A stretch of 8,897 nucleotides of DNA, from NCBI GenBank assembly GCA_018894775.1, contig JAHIPG010000348.1:1-8897 (forward strand), written 5' to 3'. This document shows positions 1 through 7,796 of the stretch, piece by piece. Source of the DNA: Nanobdellota archaeon. GTDB lineage: Archaea > Nanobdellota > Nanobdellia > SCGC-AAA011-G17 > VGLX01. Position 1 is the first letter of the stretch. Each line of letters starts with the position of its first letter. Made by a program: the position numbers and the translations under genes. The notes under the pieces are model-generated. The model was not told the DNA's origin and searched no databases. It saw nothing but the letters and a program-made list of their open reading frames with translations.

Positions 1-3
1 GAA

Positions 4-3000
4 ATGGCTCATTTAAGGTATATTAAAAAGAATGGTAAAACATACGGCCCTTATTCTTATAAATCTATAAGAACTAAAGATGGGAAAATAAAAAATATAT
101 ACCTGGGAAGATACGAAAAAAATAACAATAAAAGTGTAGTACAAAAAATAATTATCACATCTGCAGTGTTATTATTATTCTTTACAATATTATTCTTCAA
201 AAATCCAGAAACACCAACAGGACTTGTAGTTTTAGAAAACGAAGTTGGAGAAGAAATAGGAAACTACGAAGTGAGCCAAACAGAACAAGGATACGACATC
301 AACATAAAAGATCCTGAAAAACCTAACTCAGAAGTATCGATCCAAGGAATAACAAACCCGCCTGAACAAATAAAAACAAAAATAGGTTTAACACAAAATA
401 ATAAAGAATTAAAGACAGAAGTATTTGCAGTAGAAGAAGAACTGAATTTTGAAAATGCAATATTAAATCTTAAAAAAATAAATGACGTTGAATACATATT
501 ATACTGCCAAAATTTTGATTTTGAAAACTTTGAATGTGAAAATTGGGAAAGAACAGATATCCCTTTTGTTGATTTAGGAGATTACATCCAATTCGAAGTC
601 ACTCATTTCACAGCATACGCAGGAGGAGGAACAAGCGACACAGCATCAAATCTAACAATATGGGATGATACCGATCCAGAAGGAGGGGGTAACAATAGAT
701 ATTCAGAAGGATGCGTTAATCCTGCTGGCTGTGGTGATGAAGTACAGACTTTCTTCTTCGCAAACTACACTAATAATACAGGCGGGGATAACCAACCTAT
801 AAATGACAGTACAACAGGTTCGAACTGTAGCATAAGTTTTCATATAAACTTAACATCTGATGATGATGCTTCTTGGACTGCTCCTGTAAATATGACATTC
901 AACAATGAAAGGGAACAGTATGAATACAACAGAACCTTCAATTATAAAGGAGTATTTTATTTCAACATTAGTTGTTTTGATGATGTTTATGTAGATAATA
1001 TGACTCGGGACACGTTTACTATTTCAAACTCTCGACCAGTCATAAATGATGCTTCAGGAACCATAGGAGATTTAGATTGTACTGAGGATGAATGGTGTTA
1101 TTTTAATCTTAGTGCTAATACAACAGAACCAGACTTAAATGATGCAGATTCTTTAGTTTACAACACAACTACATCTATCCCTAACCGTATGTGGTTTGAT
1201 ATTTCAACAGGAAACATCTCAGTATTTTGCACGAATGAAAGCCAAGTTTTTGATGACATATTTGTTCTAACAGTAGACGACGGTGAAGCCTCAGACGCAG
1301 CAAGCATGAGAATAGTTGTATCAGCAGTAAATGATGCACCTACCTTCAACTTAACTAATCAAACTCTTTATGAAGACGCGAATAACTATTCAATAAACCT
1401 ATCAGCTTATTACAGTGATGAAGAAAACGACCTTCCTTATTTTAGGGATAACTGGACAGAAGGCAATCAAACATTGTTCATTAACATATCCTATGCTCCG
1501 GTCCCCCCTAATGCTCTGAATGGTGAAATGATATTCGCTAACCCAACAAATGATGATGTAGGCAATTACACTTTGAACATAACTGTAAATGACACTGCAG
1601 GTAATGAGCTTTCTAAACTAATCAATTTTGAAGTTAGAAACACGAACGATCCGCCAAGCTTAGACTGGATGTGCACGGATAATGATACAAACTTTACAGC
1701 AACAGAAGATATAAAATTTGAATGTACTACAAACGCAACAGATGATGACTTAGTATGGGGTGATAACTTAACATTTACGGCCAACGAAACATGGTTCACG
1801 TTTGAATGGCAGTCAAATAATGAAAGCAATGTTAGCTTCACCCCTGTTGATCAACAGGTAGGTTTCTGGTGGATAAATTTAACTGTAACAGACACAGAAG
1901 GCGTGACAGATTCAAAACTGATAAACCTAACAGTTCTTAATGTTAGTGATACTCCTGTGTTGTCAACGATAGCAAACTTTACTGCATATGTCAACGTGCC
2001 ATATTCTTTCACTATAAATGCAACAGACGGAGATCTTAACATATCCAGCGGTGGAGAATGCCTAAACTTCTCACAAAATGAAACAGAAGAAGATTCCTGC
2101 TACTTATTTGCCATAGGAGACGCGTATGTTGAGAATGATACTGCCTACAGTGACATATCTTTCACACCAGGTGCAGCAAAGGATTTTTGTTGGATAAACT
2201 TCAGTGTAAACGACACAGATGGGATTACAGGCTCTCAACTCGTTAACGTAACAATAAGAGGAAACACACCGCCTAGCCTAACCGCAACAGTGAACAATAA
2301 TGCAACAGAAGACATAGAATTTTACATAAACTTGACATGGAATGTAACAGACGACGATGGTGATGAAATACTCTGGTCAGACAACACAACAATATTTAAT
2401 ATTAATTCAACAACTGGAGAAATAAACTTTACAGCAAATGATTCTTTTGTAGGTCTTAACTGGGTGAACATAACAGTAAGGGATTATCCTCCTGAAGCTA
2501 ACAATTCACAAGTTCTGAACTTTACAGTATACAACGTTGAAGATGTTCCTAATTTTACTGAGCCTATAGGAAACTATACGTCAACAGAAGACACAGAGTT
2601 CTACATAGAAATTAACGCGACAGACGAAGACATTTATATACCTGGAGGAAACGTTTTTAACATCTCAGAAAACTTGACATTCTCAGTAAATGATACTTCA
2701 TTATTTGAAATAGACAAAGTCAACCAAACAATTGGTATTATAAACTTTACAGCTGTTAACAACTCACAGGCAGGGCTGTACTGGTTTGAAATAAATGTTA
2801 CAGACAGCACAAACCGGACTTATAATGAAACTATTAATATAACAGTGATATCAGTTAACGATGCACCCCAGTTCTTACACTTTGATAACATAACGAATGC
2901 GCAGCAGGCAGTCTTGGCCTATTATGATTTCAACGCCTCTGATGAAGAAAACGGGACAGACACGATTGAAGGTACTGGAAACCTTACATTTTGGATTGCT

Positions 3001-4620
3001 AACATAACAAACGCAACAGATGGCAACTTAATGGATAGCATAACCTTAACACCTTCCTTCTTTGATGACGCTAATGAAGTACTGAACTCGACTACAGGAG
3101 TCTTTAGTTTCACGCCTAATGCGACCCATGCTGGCACAGGCATTGGGAACAAAGATTATAAAATAAATTTAAGCGTGAATGACAGCGAAGGATCTGTGGA
3201 TTCAGTTATTATTAACTTATCTATCAAAAATGAGAATGATGCTCCCATTATAAACTGTGCGTTCCTAACAGCTTCAGGAAATTTTGGCAACCAAGTGGAC
3301 ATAACAATGTATGAGAACGATACGAACATGACATTTAGCGTGACAGGAGTTAAAGATGATGATGGAGACACACTAATATTTAACTGGACGCTGGATAATG
3401 TTGTAAATGAATCAAACAGTAAGGCCACATCACAATCCGGAAGTGACTGGGTAGCTGCTGATTCATTGAACTATCTCCCTGGATTTTTAGATGCAGGAGT
3501 GCATAACCTGACATTACTAGTTTTTGACGGGACAAATATCAGTACAGCAACAAATAGCGATTACGATCATACTTGCTTTAGGAATATAACTGTGTTAGAG
3601 ACTAACTCTCCCCCGCAGTTCATATTAACAATTCAAAACATATCCTGGAACCAAGACACAACATATACAAACCTTGATTTAGATAATCATTTCTCAGATG
3701 TTGAAAATCAGACAGATCTTAACTTTACTTTTGACCATCTTTATGAAAACCTAAGCAGCCTCGCCAGCTCACAGATAACTGTAGAGGTAGACAATACAAC
3801 CCATGTAGTAACATTCACCCCTGCTAGCGGGTGGTACGGGGCAGAGTACATACAGTTTCATGCAAGCGACTTGATAGAGAATATTAGCAGCAACTACGTG
3901 TACCTTAACATAACACAAACAGAAGTAACTGTTACAACAACTACCAGCGGTGGCGGAGGTGGTGGAGGGAGTTCAAGAACGCAGCTAGTAACTATAGATA
4001 TAATACACCCCGGGGCTTTGACAATTTACAAAGAGGACCTTATAGTATCACCTGTGATAATAAAAAACAGTAATAAGGATATAACCTTAAGGGACATTGA
4101 TATTGAGGTAGGGAGCCTGCATAATCTTGAAATAAGCCTATCCAAAACCCATATAGATAAGTTAGACCCAGGGGAAGAAAGAGAAATTCAGCTTTCCATA
4201 AGGGGTGTGATTGAAGGGTTTGAAGAAATAATAATAAAAGCAATAGTGCACAACCCTGAAGTAACAGATTCTGCAAAAATTTTCACAACAGTAATATCGG
4301 TACCTGTGGGTATAGAAGAAAGAATTAAATTTGTAAAAGACCTCTTCAAGGAAAATCCTGAATGCTTAGAGCTGAATGAGTTACTAAGCAGGGCTGAAAA
4401 GGATTTAGCATCCAACCAATATGATGCTGCCTTAGAAAAATTAAATACTGCTATAGATAAATGTAAAGATTTGATATCCACTATTTACAAAATACCAGAA
4501 ACGGAATTAAGGAAAGATATTAATATCCCAAGAGTGCTATTCTTATTAGGATTAAACTTAGCCTCCTTGATGGTCATATTGTTTGTAATATTCAAAGTGG
4601 TAAAAAGAAAAAAGGTGTGA
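4..4620 (+). CDS. Giant membrane-anchored surface glycoprotein with tandem Ig/cadherin-like repeats
   Basis: A 1538-residue protein, probably an S-layer-associated or adhesin-like ectodomain; no specific ligand can be named. Residues 1-42 are a basic cytosolic module (RYIKKNGKTYGPYSYKS, then DGKIKNIYLGRY). Residues 48-65 are a hydrophobic helix acting as signal anchor. Residues 70-207 form a beta-rich head ending in the motif FEVTHFTAYAGG. One Ig-like segment follows (about 215-340). From about 345 to 1304 come tandem repeats whose joints read like VNDAP, TNDPP, VSDTP, NTPP, VEDVP, NDAP and NSPP. A Gly7 linker (1316-1322) leads to a NEW3/CARDB-like beta-sandwich (about 1325-1435), a helical stretch with C1454 and C1487, a membrane helix (1511-1530) and a basic tail, KVVKRKKV. 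Both ends should therefore be cytosolic. ATG at 4 is chosen because the conserved module starts there, but only three bases precede it, so its ribosome site and promoter lie outside. It is first in a five-gene operon. Family assignment of the repeats is by eye. Confidence 0.85.
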   Translation: MAHLRYIKKNGKTYGPYSYKSIRTKDGKIKNIYLGRYEKNNNKSVVQKIIITSAVLLLFFTILFFKNPETPTGLVVLENEVGEEIGNYEVSQTEQGYDINIKDPEKPNSEVSIQGITNPPEQIKTKIGLTQNNKELKTEVFAVEEELNFENAILNLKKINDVEYILYCQNFDFENFECENWERTDIPFVDLGDYIQFEVTHFTAYAGGGTSDTASNLTIWDDTDPEGGGNNRYSEGCVNPAGCGDEVQTFFFANYTNNTGGDNQPINDSTTGSNCSISFHINLTSDDDASWTAPVNMTFNNEREQYEYNRTFNYKGVFYFNISCFDDVYVDNMTRDTFTISNSRPVINDASGTIGDLDCTEDEWCYFNLSANTTEPDLNDADSLVYNTTTSIPNRMWFDISTGNISVFCTNESQVFDDIFVLTVDDGEASDAASMRIVVSAVNDAPTFNLTNQTLYEDANNYSINLSAYYSDEENDLPYFRDNWTEGNQTLFINISYAPVPPNALNGEMIFANPTNDDVGNYTLNITVNDTAGNELSKLINFEVRNTNDPPSLDWMCTDNDTNFTATEDIKFECTTNATDDDLVWGDNLTFTANETWFTFEWQSNNESNVSFTPVDQQVGFWWINLTVTDTEGVTDSKLINLTVLNVSDTPVLSTIANFTAYVNVPYSFTINATDGDLNISSGGECLNFSQNETEEDSCYLFAIGDAYVENDTAYSDISFTPGAAKDFCWINFSVNDTDGITGSQLVNVTIRGNTPPSLTATVNNNATEDIEFYINLTWNVTDDDGDEILWSDNTTIFNINSTTGEINFTANDSFVGLNWVNITVRDYPPEANNSQVLNFTVYNVEDVPNFTEPIGNYTSTEDTEFYIEINATDEDIYIPGGNVFNISENLTFSVNDTSLFEIDKVNQTIGIINFTAVNNSQAGLYWFEINVTDSTNRTYNETINITVISVNDAPQFLHFDNITNAQQAVLAYYDFNASDEENGTDTIEGTGNLTFWIANITNATDGNLMDSITLTPSFFDDANEVLNSTTGVFSFTPNATHAGTGIGNKDYKINLSVNDSEGSVDSVIINLSIKNENDAPIINCAFLTASGNFGNQVDITMYENDTNMTFSVTGVKDDDGDTLIFNWTLDNVVNESNSKATSQSGSDWVAADSLNYLPGFLDAGVHNLTLLVFDGTNISTATNSDYDHTCFRNITVLETNSPPQFILTIQNISWNQDTTYTNLDLDNHFSDVENQTDLNFTFDHLYENLSSLASSQITVEVDNTTHVVTFTPASGWYGAEYIQFHASDLIENISSNYVYLNITQTEVTVTTTTSGGGGGGGSSRTQLVTIDIIHPGALTIYKEDLIVSPVIIKNSNKDITLRDIDIEVGSLHNLEISLSKTHIDKLDPGEEREIQLSIRGVIEGFEEIIIKAIVHNPEVTDSAKIFTTVISVPVGIEERIKFVKDLFKENPECLELNELLSRAEKDLASNQYDAALEKLNTAIDKCKDLISTIYKIPETELRKDINIPRVLFLLGLNLASLMVILFVIFKVVKRKKV
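1036..3915 (+). repeat. Tandem ~100-residue Ig/cadherin-like protein repeats within the giant gene
   Basis: Joint prolines fall at residues 345, 446, 551, 651, 757, 849, 955, 1081 and 1204, giving spacings of 101, 105, 100, 106, 92, 106, 126 and 123. Each unit ends with a strand pair of the form W(I/V)N(L/I)TV.D(T/S).G followed by NLTV.N..D.P. This is the signature of He_PIG/cadherin-like and tandem-95-type beta-sandwiches. The units share pattern but not DNA: codons for the same motif differ between copies, so the array is old and not recently amplified. The last two intervals are longer, which suggests inserted loops. Confidence 0.8.
3949..3969 (+). other. Poly-glycine hinge encoded in the giant surface protein
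   Basis: Seven consecutive Gly codons (residues 1316-1322) follow a Thr/Val-rich strand (VTTTTS) and precede SSRTQLV. All four Gly codons are used, so this is not a simple DNA slippage tract. It separates the glycosylation-rich repeat stalk from a membrane-proximal beta-sandwich that has no sequons, so it is probably a flexible hinge. Confidence 0.75.
4613..4617 (+). promoter_or_regulatory. Ribosome binding site for the helical membrane protein gene
   Basis: AGGTG, complementary to the archaeal 16S rRNA 3' end, lies four bases before the ATG at 4622. It sits inside the last codons of the preceding gene, whose TGA ends one base before the ATG. Translational coupling is likely. Confidence 0.6.
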
Positions 4621-4621
4621 T

Positions 4622-5893
4622 ATGGTATTAGACGATGTTATAAATACAATAATTGAAGGGAACATAGAACAGTTGCTTCTTTATCTTCCCATCTTCATAA
4701 TTGGCATAGGTTTTTTAATCTTAGTAGGGCCCTATATAAAAAATCATTCAGGCACTGTCAAGAATACTTTTTCAAGTCTTTTATCAAAGTTTAAAAGGAA
4801 ACCTCAGGGAAGTGAAATTAAAAAGATTAAGGAAAAATTAGAAGACAAGGAGCAAAAAATTGATTACACAAAAGAAGTTGAGAGGGTATTAAAAGAAAAG
4901 AACCCTGCTGCAGATATGGATAATCTTCTAATATTAATAAACCAATACTTCTCCCAGTTACTCAACCTGCGATATGTCTTCACATACGAAGAGCTGATAA
5001 AAGAGCTGGAAAAAAGAAGAAAATCAAGGTTAAAGGAGTTTTGTGAAAACCTTTTAGAGCTAGAATTTTCCAAGAATGAAGTTTCAAGGGCAGAGTTAGA
5101 AAGCATTGCATATGAATTTTTGAACATAATAAAAAAACACCCTTTAAAGTGGTTAAAGAAGCCTGCTCCAAAAGAATTTATTAAAAGAATCAAATTCCTC
5201 AATCGGTTAAGAAGATTCAAAAAAGAATTACAAAGGGATTTAGAAAAAAAGAAAACAATCCAGGATAAGATAGACAAGGTAATTGAAAAAATAATAAAAA
5301 CGGTCTGGAAATCTATAAAACACCATTTCGCATCTACAAAAATTCCAAAGAAGGTATCTTTTAACGCAGTGTTAGAAGATGTAAACAAGCATGAGAGAAA
5401 AAAAGGCCTTAAGAAGATATTTGATGAAGAGCATCCTACTGTTGAAGGTTTTTTTTATTTCATATACCTTGTAGTAAGGAAGAAATTAAGGGAAGAAAGG
5501 AAGGTGAAAGAGCTGAATAATATCATAAAAGAAGGAAGAACGGCCTTATTGGAAAAAGGAGACGTCATTCAGGTGAGGGAACTGTATAATCTACTAATCC
5601 CCCTATATAATTCAATTTCTGATAAAAACAAAAGGAAAATACTTAAAAAAATAGCATTATTCTATGAAGATATAAATGATATTATGAAATTTCAAAAAGC
5701 AATGATGTACTTATTACAGTTAAAACTAGCCTTAGGCTCCAAAAACAGTGAAAGAGCTAGGCAGTTTTACTCGAAGGTTTCAGAACTTTATGAACAAATG
5801 CCTTCTAAGTATAAAAATGAGATTTATGAACAGTTTTTAGGTCTTGAAAAAGAGTTAAATATAGATATTGCTGATGAAAGAGGAGGGAATTAA
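4622..5893 (+). CDS. Membrane-tethered helical cytosolic protein of the MoxR operon
   Basis: 423 residues; no named family recognised. One membrane helix (about 18-39) is followed by a Lys/Glu-rich, almost wholly helical domain, so by the positive-inside rule the bulk is cytosolic. Residues about 85-175 contain FTYEELIKEL (from about 120), then a leucine-patterned helix and an RAELESIAYEF segment. This resembles the helical C-terminal domain found after the membrane helix in BatD- and DUF4129-type proteins of bacterial MoxR operons ('T.eEL...L ... F ... S..el'). That likeness is pattern-level only. Residues 318-352 and 379-413 form an ungapped 35-residue repeat, each with a TPR-like LY/FY helix pair. 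The gene starts one base after the giant gene's stop and ends two bases before moxR, so it probably belongs to the same complex, perhaps as a membrane adaptor for the ATPase. It could also be a structural tether for the giant protein. Confidence 0.8.
   Translation: MVLDDVINTIIEGNIEQLLLYLPIFIIGIGFLILVGPYIKNHSGTVKNTFSSLLSKFKRKPQGSEIKKIKEKLEDKEQKIDYTKEVERVLKEKNPAADMDNLLILINQYFSQLLNLRYVFTYEELIKELEKRRKSRLKEFCENLLELEFSKNEVSRAELESIAYEFLNIIKKHPLKWLKKPAPKEFIKRIKFLNRLRRFKKELQRDLEKKKTIQDKIDKVIEKIIKTVWKSIKHHFASTKIPKKVSFNAVLEDVNKHERKKGLKKIFDEEHPTVEGFFYFIYLVVRKKLREERKVKELNNIIKEGRTALLEKGDVIQVRELYNLLIPLYNSISDKNKRKILKKIALFYEDINDIMKFQKAMMYLLQLKLALGSKNSERARQFYSKVSELYEQMPSKYKNEIYEQFLGLEKELNIDIADERGGN
5573..5677 (+). 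repeat. First copy of a 35-residue helical repeat (residues 318-352)
   Basis: Runs from VRELYNLL to ALFYEDIN. It aligns without gaps to residues 379-413 of the same protein, with about 8 identities in 35 and matching hydrophobic positions. The similarity is at protein level only. Confidence 0.5.
5756..5860 (+). repeat. Second copy of the 35-residue helical repeat (residues 379-413)
   Basis: Runs from ARQFYSKV to LEKELN. The period to the first copy is 61 residues. The pattern ..R..Y.....LY......K.K..I.......N is shared, typical of a TPR-like helix pair. Confidence 0.5.
5881..5887 (+). promoter_or_regulatory. Strong Shine-Dalgarno site for moxR
   Basis: AGGAGGG lies about nine bases upstream of the ATG at 5896 and overlaps the final codons of the preceding gene. 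It is the strongest ribosome site in the window, which suggests that the ATPase is made in greater amount than its neighbours. Confidence 0.75.
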
Positions 5894-5895
5894 AA

Positions 5896-6897
5896 ATGTC
5901 TGAAGTAGATGTAAAAAAAATAAAAAAATACCAAAAATTGACTGAAAATCTAAAAAAAGAGTTGTCAAAAGTTGTTGTCGGACAAAATAAAGTTATAGAT
6001 AGCTTTATTAGGGCTTTGTTTACAAGAGCTCATGTTCTCGTAGAGGGTGTGCCGGGCATTGCTAAAACTTTGCTACTTAGATCGTTGGCTGTGGTTGTAG
6101 GGTGCGGTTTTAAAAGAGTTCAGTTTACAGTAGACCTTTTACCTACAGATATAACAGGTGTAACAGCATATACCAAAGAAAAAGGGTTTTACGTTGTAAA
6201 AGGGCCTGTTTTTACAAATTTTCTTCTGGCAGACGAGATAAATAGGGCTCCGCCGAAAACGCAATCAGCCTTGCTGGAAGCGATGCAAGAAAGACAGGTG
6301 ACGATAGGAAGAGAAACCTTCCCAATAACTAAACCTTTTTTTGTAATGGCAACACAAAACCCTATAGAATCCGCCGGGACTTACGAGTTGCCGGAAGCGC
6401 AGATTGACAGGTTCTTGTTCAAAGTATTAGTGAAATACCCAAGTCTAAGCGAAGAAAAAGTTATCATAGATCAAAACATTGATGTAAAACCGTTAGAAGC
6501 ATACGGCCTGAAACCTATAACAAATGCTAAAGAAATAATAGAGGCACAAGAATTTACAAAAACAATATTCTTGAGTGAAAAGATTAAAACTTATATAACA
6601 AAGATTGTTGATTCAACAAGGAACCCTAAAAAATATGGTATAAAACTAGGCGAGTACATAGAGTACGGCGCGTCTCCGAGAGCCTCTATAGGGCTTGCTT
6701 TAGCTGCGCGAGCAGAAGCCTTGATTAAAGGCGAATCTTTTGTGAAGCCCCAGCACATAAAAAATATTATGCATGAGGTTTTAAGGCATAGGATAATCTT
6801 AAGCTACGAAGGAATGGCCAAGAAAATAAGCACAGACGATATAATCAATGAAATATTAAAGAAGATACCTGTAATGCAAACAAGGAAAGAGTTATGA
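5896..6897 (+). CDS. moxR: MoxR-family AAA+ ATPase
   Basis: 333 residues, the usual length for MoxR. Walker A is GVPGIAKT (51-58), Walker B is LLADEINR (110-117, D113/E114), sensor 1 is ATQNP (N155), the arginine finger is in DRF (R172) and sensor 2 is GASPRAS (R262). All catalytic positions are intact. The segment LLPTDITG (81-88) and the EAMQERQVTI stretch (128-137) are hallmarks of the family. MoxR proteins are cytosolic hexameric ATPases that work with vWA-domain partners as chaperone-like machines for assembling or maturing other complexes. Here the direct neighbours are a DUF58 protein (ATGA overlap with this gene's stop) and a membrane vWA protein. The target is not known from sequence. 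The giant surface protein and the helical membrane protein upstream are the obvious candidates, by inference from operon position. Confidence 0.96.
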   Translation: MSEVDVKKIKKYQKLTENLKKELSKVVVGQNKVIDSFIRALFTRAHVLVEGVPGIAKTLLLRSLAVVVGCGFKRVQFTVDLLPTDITGVTAYTKEKGFYVVKGPVFTNFLLADEINRAPPKTQSALLEAMQERQVTIGRETFPITKPFFVMATQNPIESAGTYELPEAQIDRFLFKVLVKYPSLSEEKVIIDQNIDVKPLEAYGLKPITNAKEIIEAQEFTKTIFLSEKIKTYITKIVDSTRNPKKYGIKLGEYIEYGASPRASIGLALAARAEALIKGESFVKPQHIKNIMHEVLRHRIILSYEGMAKKISTDDIINEILKKIPVMQTRKEL

Positions 6898-7793
6898 AAA
6901 AACTTTTGATAGACGTAACACCTGTAATCCAGGCATTCGAGCTAACAACAAAATCAGCATTAGGAGGAAAATTGTTAGGCAGCTATAAAAGTAGGTTCAG
7001 GGGGAAAGGCGTAGAGTTTGAAGATTACACTGAATACTCTCCTGGTGATGATTCTAATGCTATAGACTGGAGAGCGTCAGTACGCTCGAATAAAGTTCTG
7101 ATAAAGGAATACACAGAAGAAAGAAGCATTAATATATTTTTCTTGATAGATGTTAGTAGCAGCATGGTGTATACTACAGGAAAAAAACTAAAAGCTGAAT
7201 ACGCAGGTGAGCTAATAATATCATTAGCTTTCTTGATGATAAAAAATTCTGATAACGTTGGCATTGCCTTATTTAACGATAAAATTATAAAAAGATACGC
7301 TCCCCAAAGAGGGTTAACACAGTACTATAAGATAATCAATACTTTGTTAAACTCCCAAAACTATGGAGGGGGCTGCGATTTCAGCAACGCACTGAAGTTT
7401 TCGTTTGGTTTCGTAAGGCCGAAATCTTTAATTATCATAGTATCAGACTTTATAGGCATGGGGTCAAACTGGCAAGATATATTAAAAATAAACGCAGAGA
7501 GATTTGACATAATCACATTCATGGTCCGAGACCCTGCAGACTCAGTGCTTCCAAAAACCAAAAGAGAAGTAATACTGAAAGATCCTTTCTCAAACAAGAC
7601 AATACGTTTATCTGGCAAAAAGGTCGGAGAAAAATATGAGAAATACGTTAAGCAGCAGGAAGAAGATATAAAAAAATTCTTCACAAATTTAGGTATAAGT
7701 TTCTTAAAATTGGACACGGGCGAATCTTTTGCCGAGCCGGTCATAAGATTTTTCAATGAGAGAAAAGCAATTTTGACAAGAAAAGGTTTATAG
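6894..7793 (+). CDS. DUF58 family protein (soluble, vWA-like)
   Basis: 299 residues without a membrane helix, so this is the short cytosolic form of DUF58; longer bacterial members carry two N-terminal helices. The family signature FEDYTEYSPGDDSNAIDWR spans 42-60, followed by RSNKVLIKEYTEER (64-77) and the metal-site motif DVSSSM (86-91). A later VSDF motif (183-186) matches the vWA strand that carries the last metal-site aspartate. Two departures stand out. The expected Thr of the GGTD loop is Cys161 (GGCD, TGC codon at 7374), and the Arg commonly found in GDDxRxIDW is Asn55. The start codon overlaps the moxR stop as ATGA, and an AAGGA site lies seven bases upstream. DUF58 proteins are regular partners of MoxR ATPases; the role here is presumably adaptor between the ATPase and its envelope client, which is inference. 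Confidence 0.93.
   Translation: MKKLLIDVTPVIQAFELTTKSALGGKLLGSYKSRFRGKGVEFEDYTEYSPGDDSNAIDWRASVRSNKVLIKEYTEERSINIFFLIDVSSSMVYTTGKKLKAEYAGELIISLAFLMIKNSDNVGIALFNDKIIKRYAPQRGLTQYYKIINTLLNSQNYGGGCDFSNALKFSFGFVRPKSLIIIVSDFIGMGSNWQDILKINAERFDIITFMVRDPADSVLPKTKREVILKDPFSNKTIRLSGKKVGEKYEKYVKQQEEDIKKFFTNLGISFLKLDTGESFAEPVIRFFNERKAILTRKGL
7784..7787 (+). promoter_or_regulatory. Weak ribosome binding site for the vWA gene
   Basis: AGGT lies nine bases before the ATG at 7797, inside the last codons of the DUF58 gene, which stops three bases before this start. It is weak, so expression probably depends on coupling to the upstream gene. Confidence 0.4.
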
Positions 7794-7796
7794 AAA

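Noticed and set aside
1..3. Giant gene starting upstream of the window
   Set aside because: The GAA before the ATG is in frame, so an upstream start cannot be excluded, but the recognisable N-terminal module begins right at this ATG.
3156..3428. Several 60-97 codon minus-strand frames within the giant gene, of which this is one
   Set aside because: They are Ser/Val/Phe-rich mirrors of the Asn/Thr-rich repeats. No ribosome sites or motifs support them.
1036..3915. Possible DNA-level tandem or CRISPR-like repeat array
   Set aside because: The repetition is in the protein only; codons differ between units and no long exact DNA repeats or spacer pattern were seen.
4864..5388. 174-codon open frame on the minus strand
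   Set aside because: It lies fully antisense to the helical membrane protein gene, is Ser/Phe/Leu-rich as expected from the complement of a Lys/Glu-rich gene, and has no recognisable motif.
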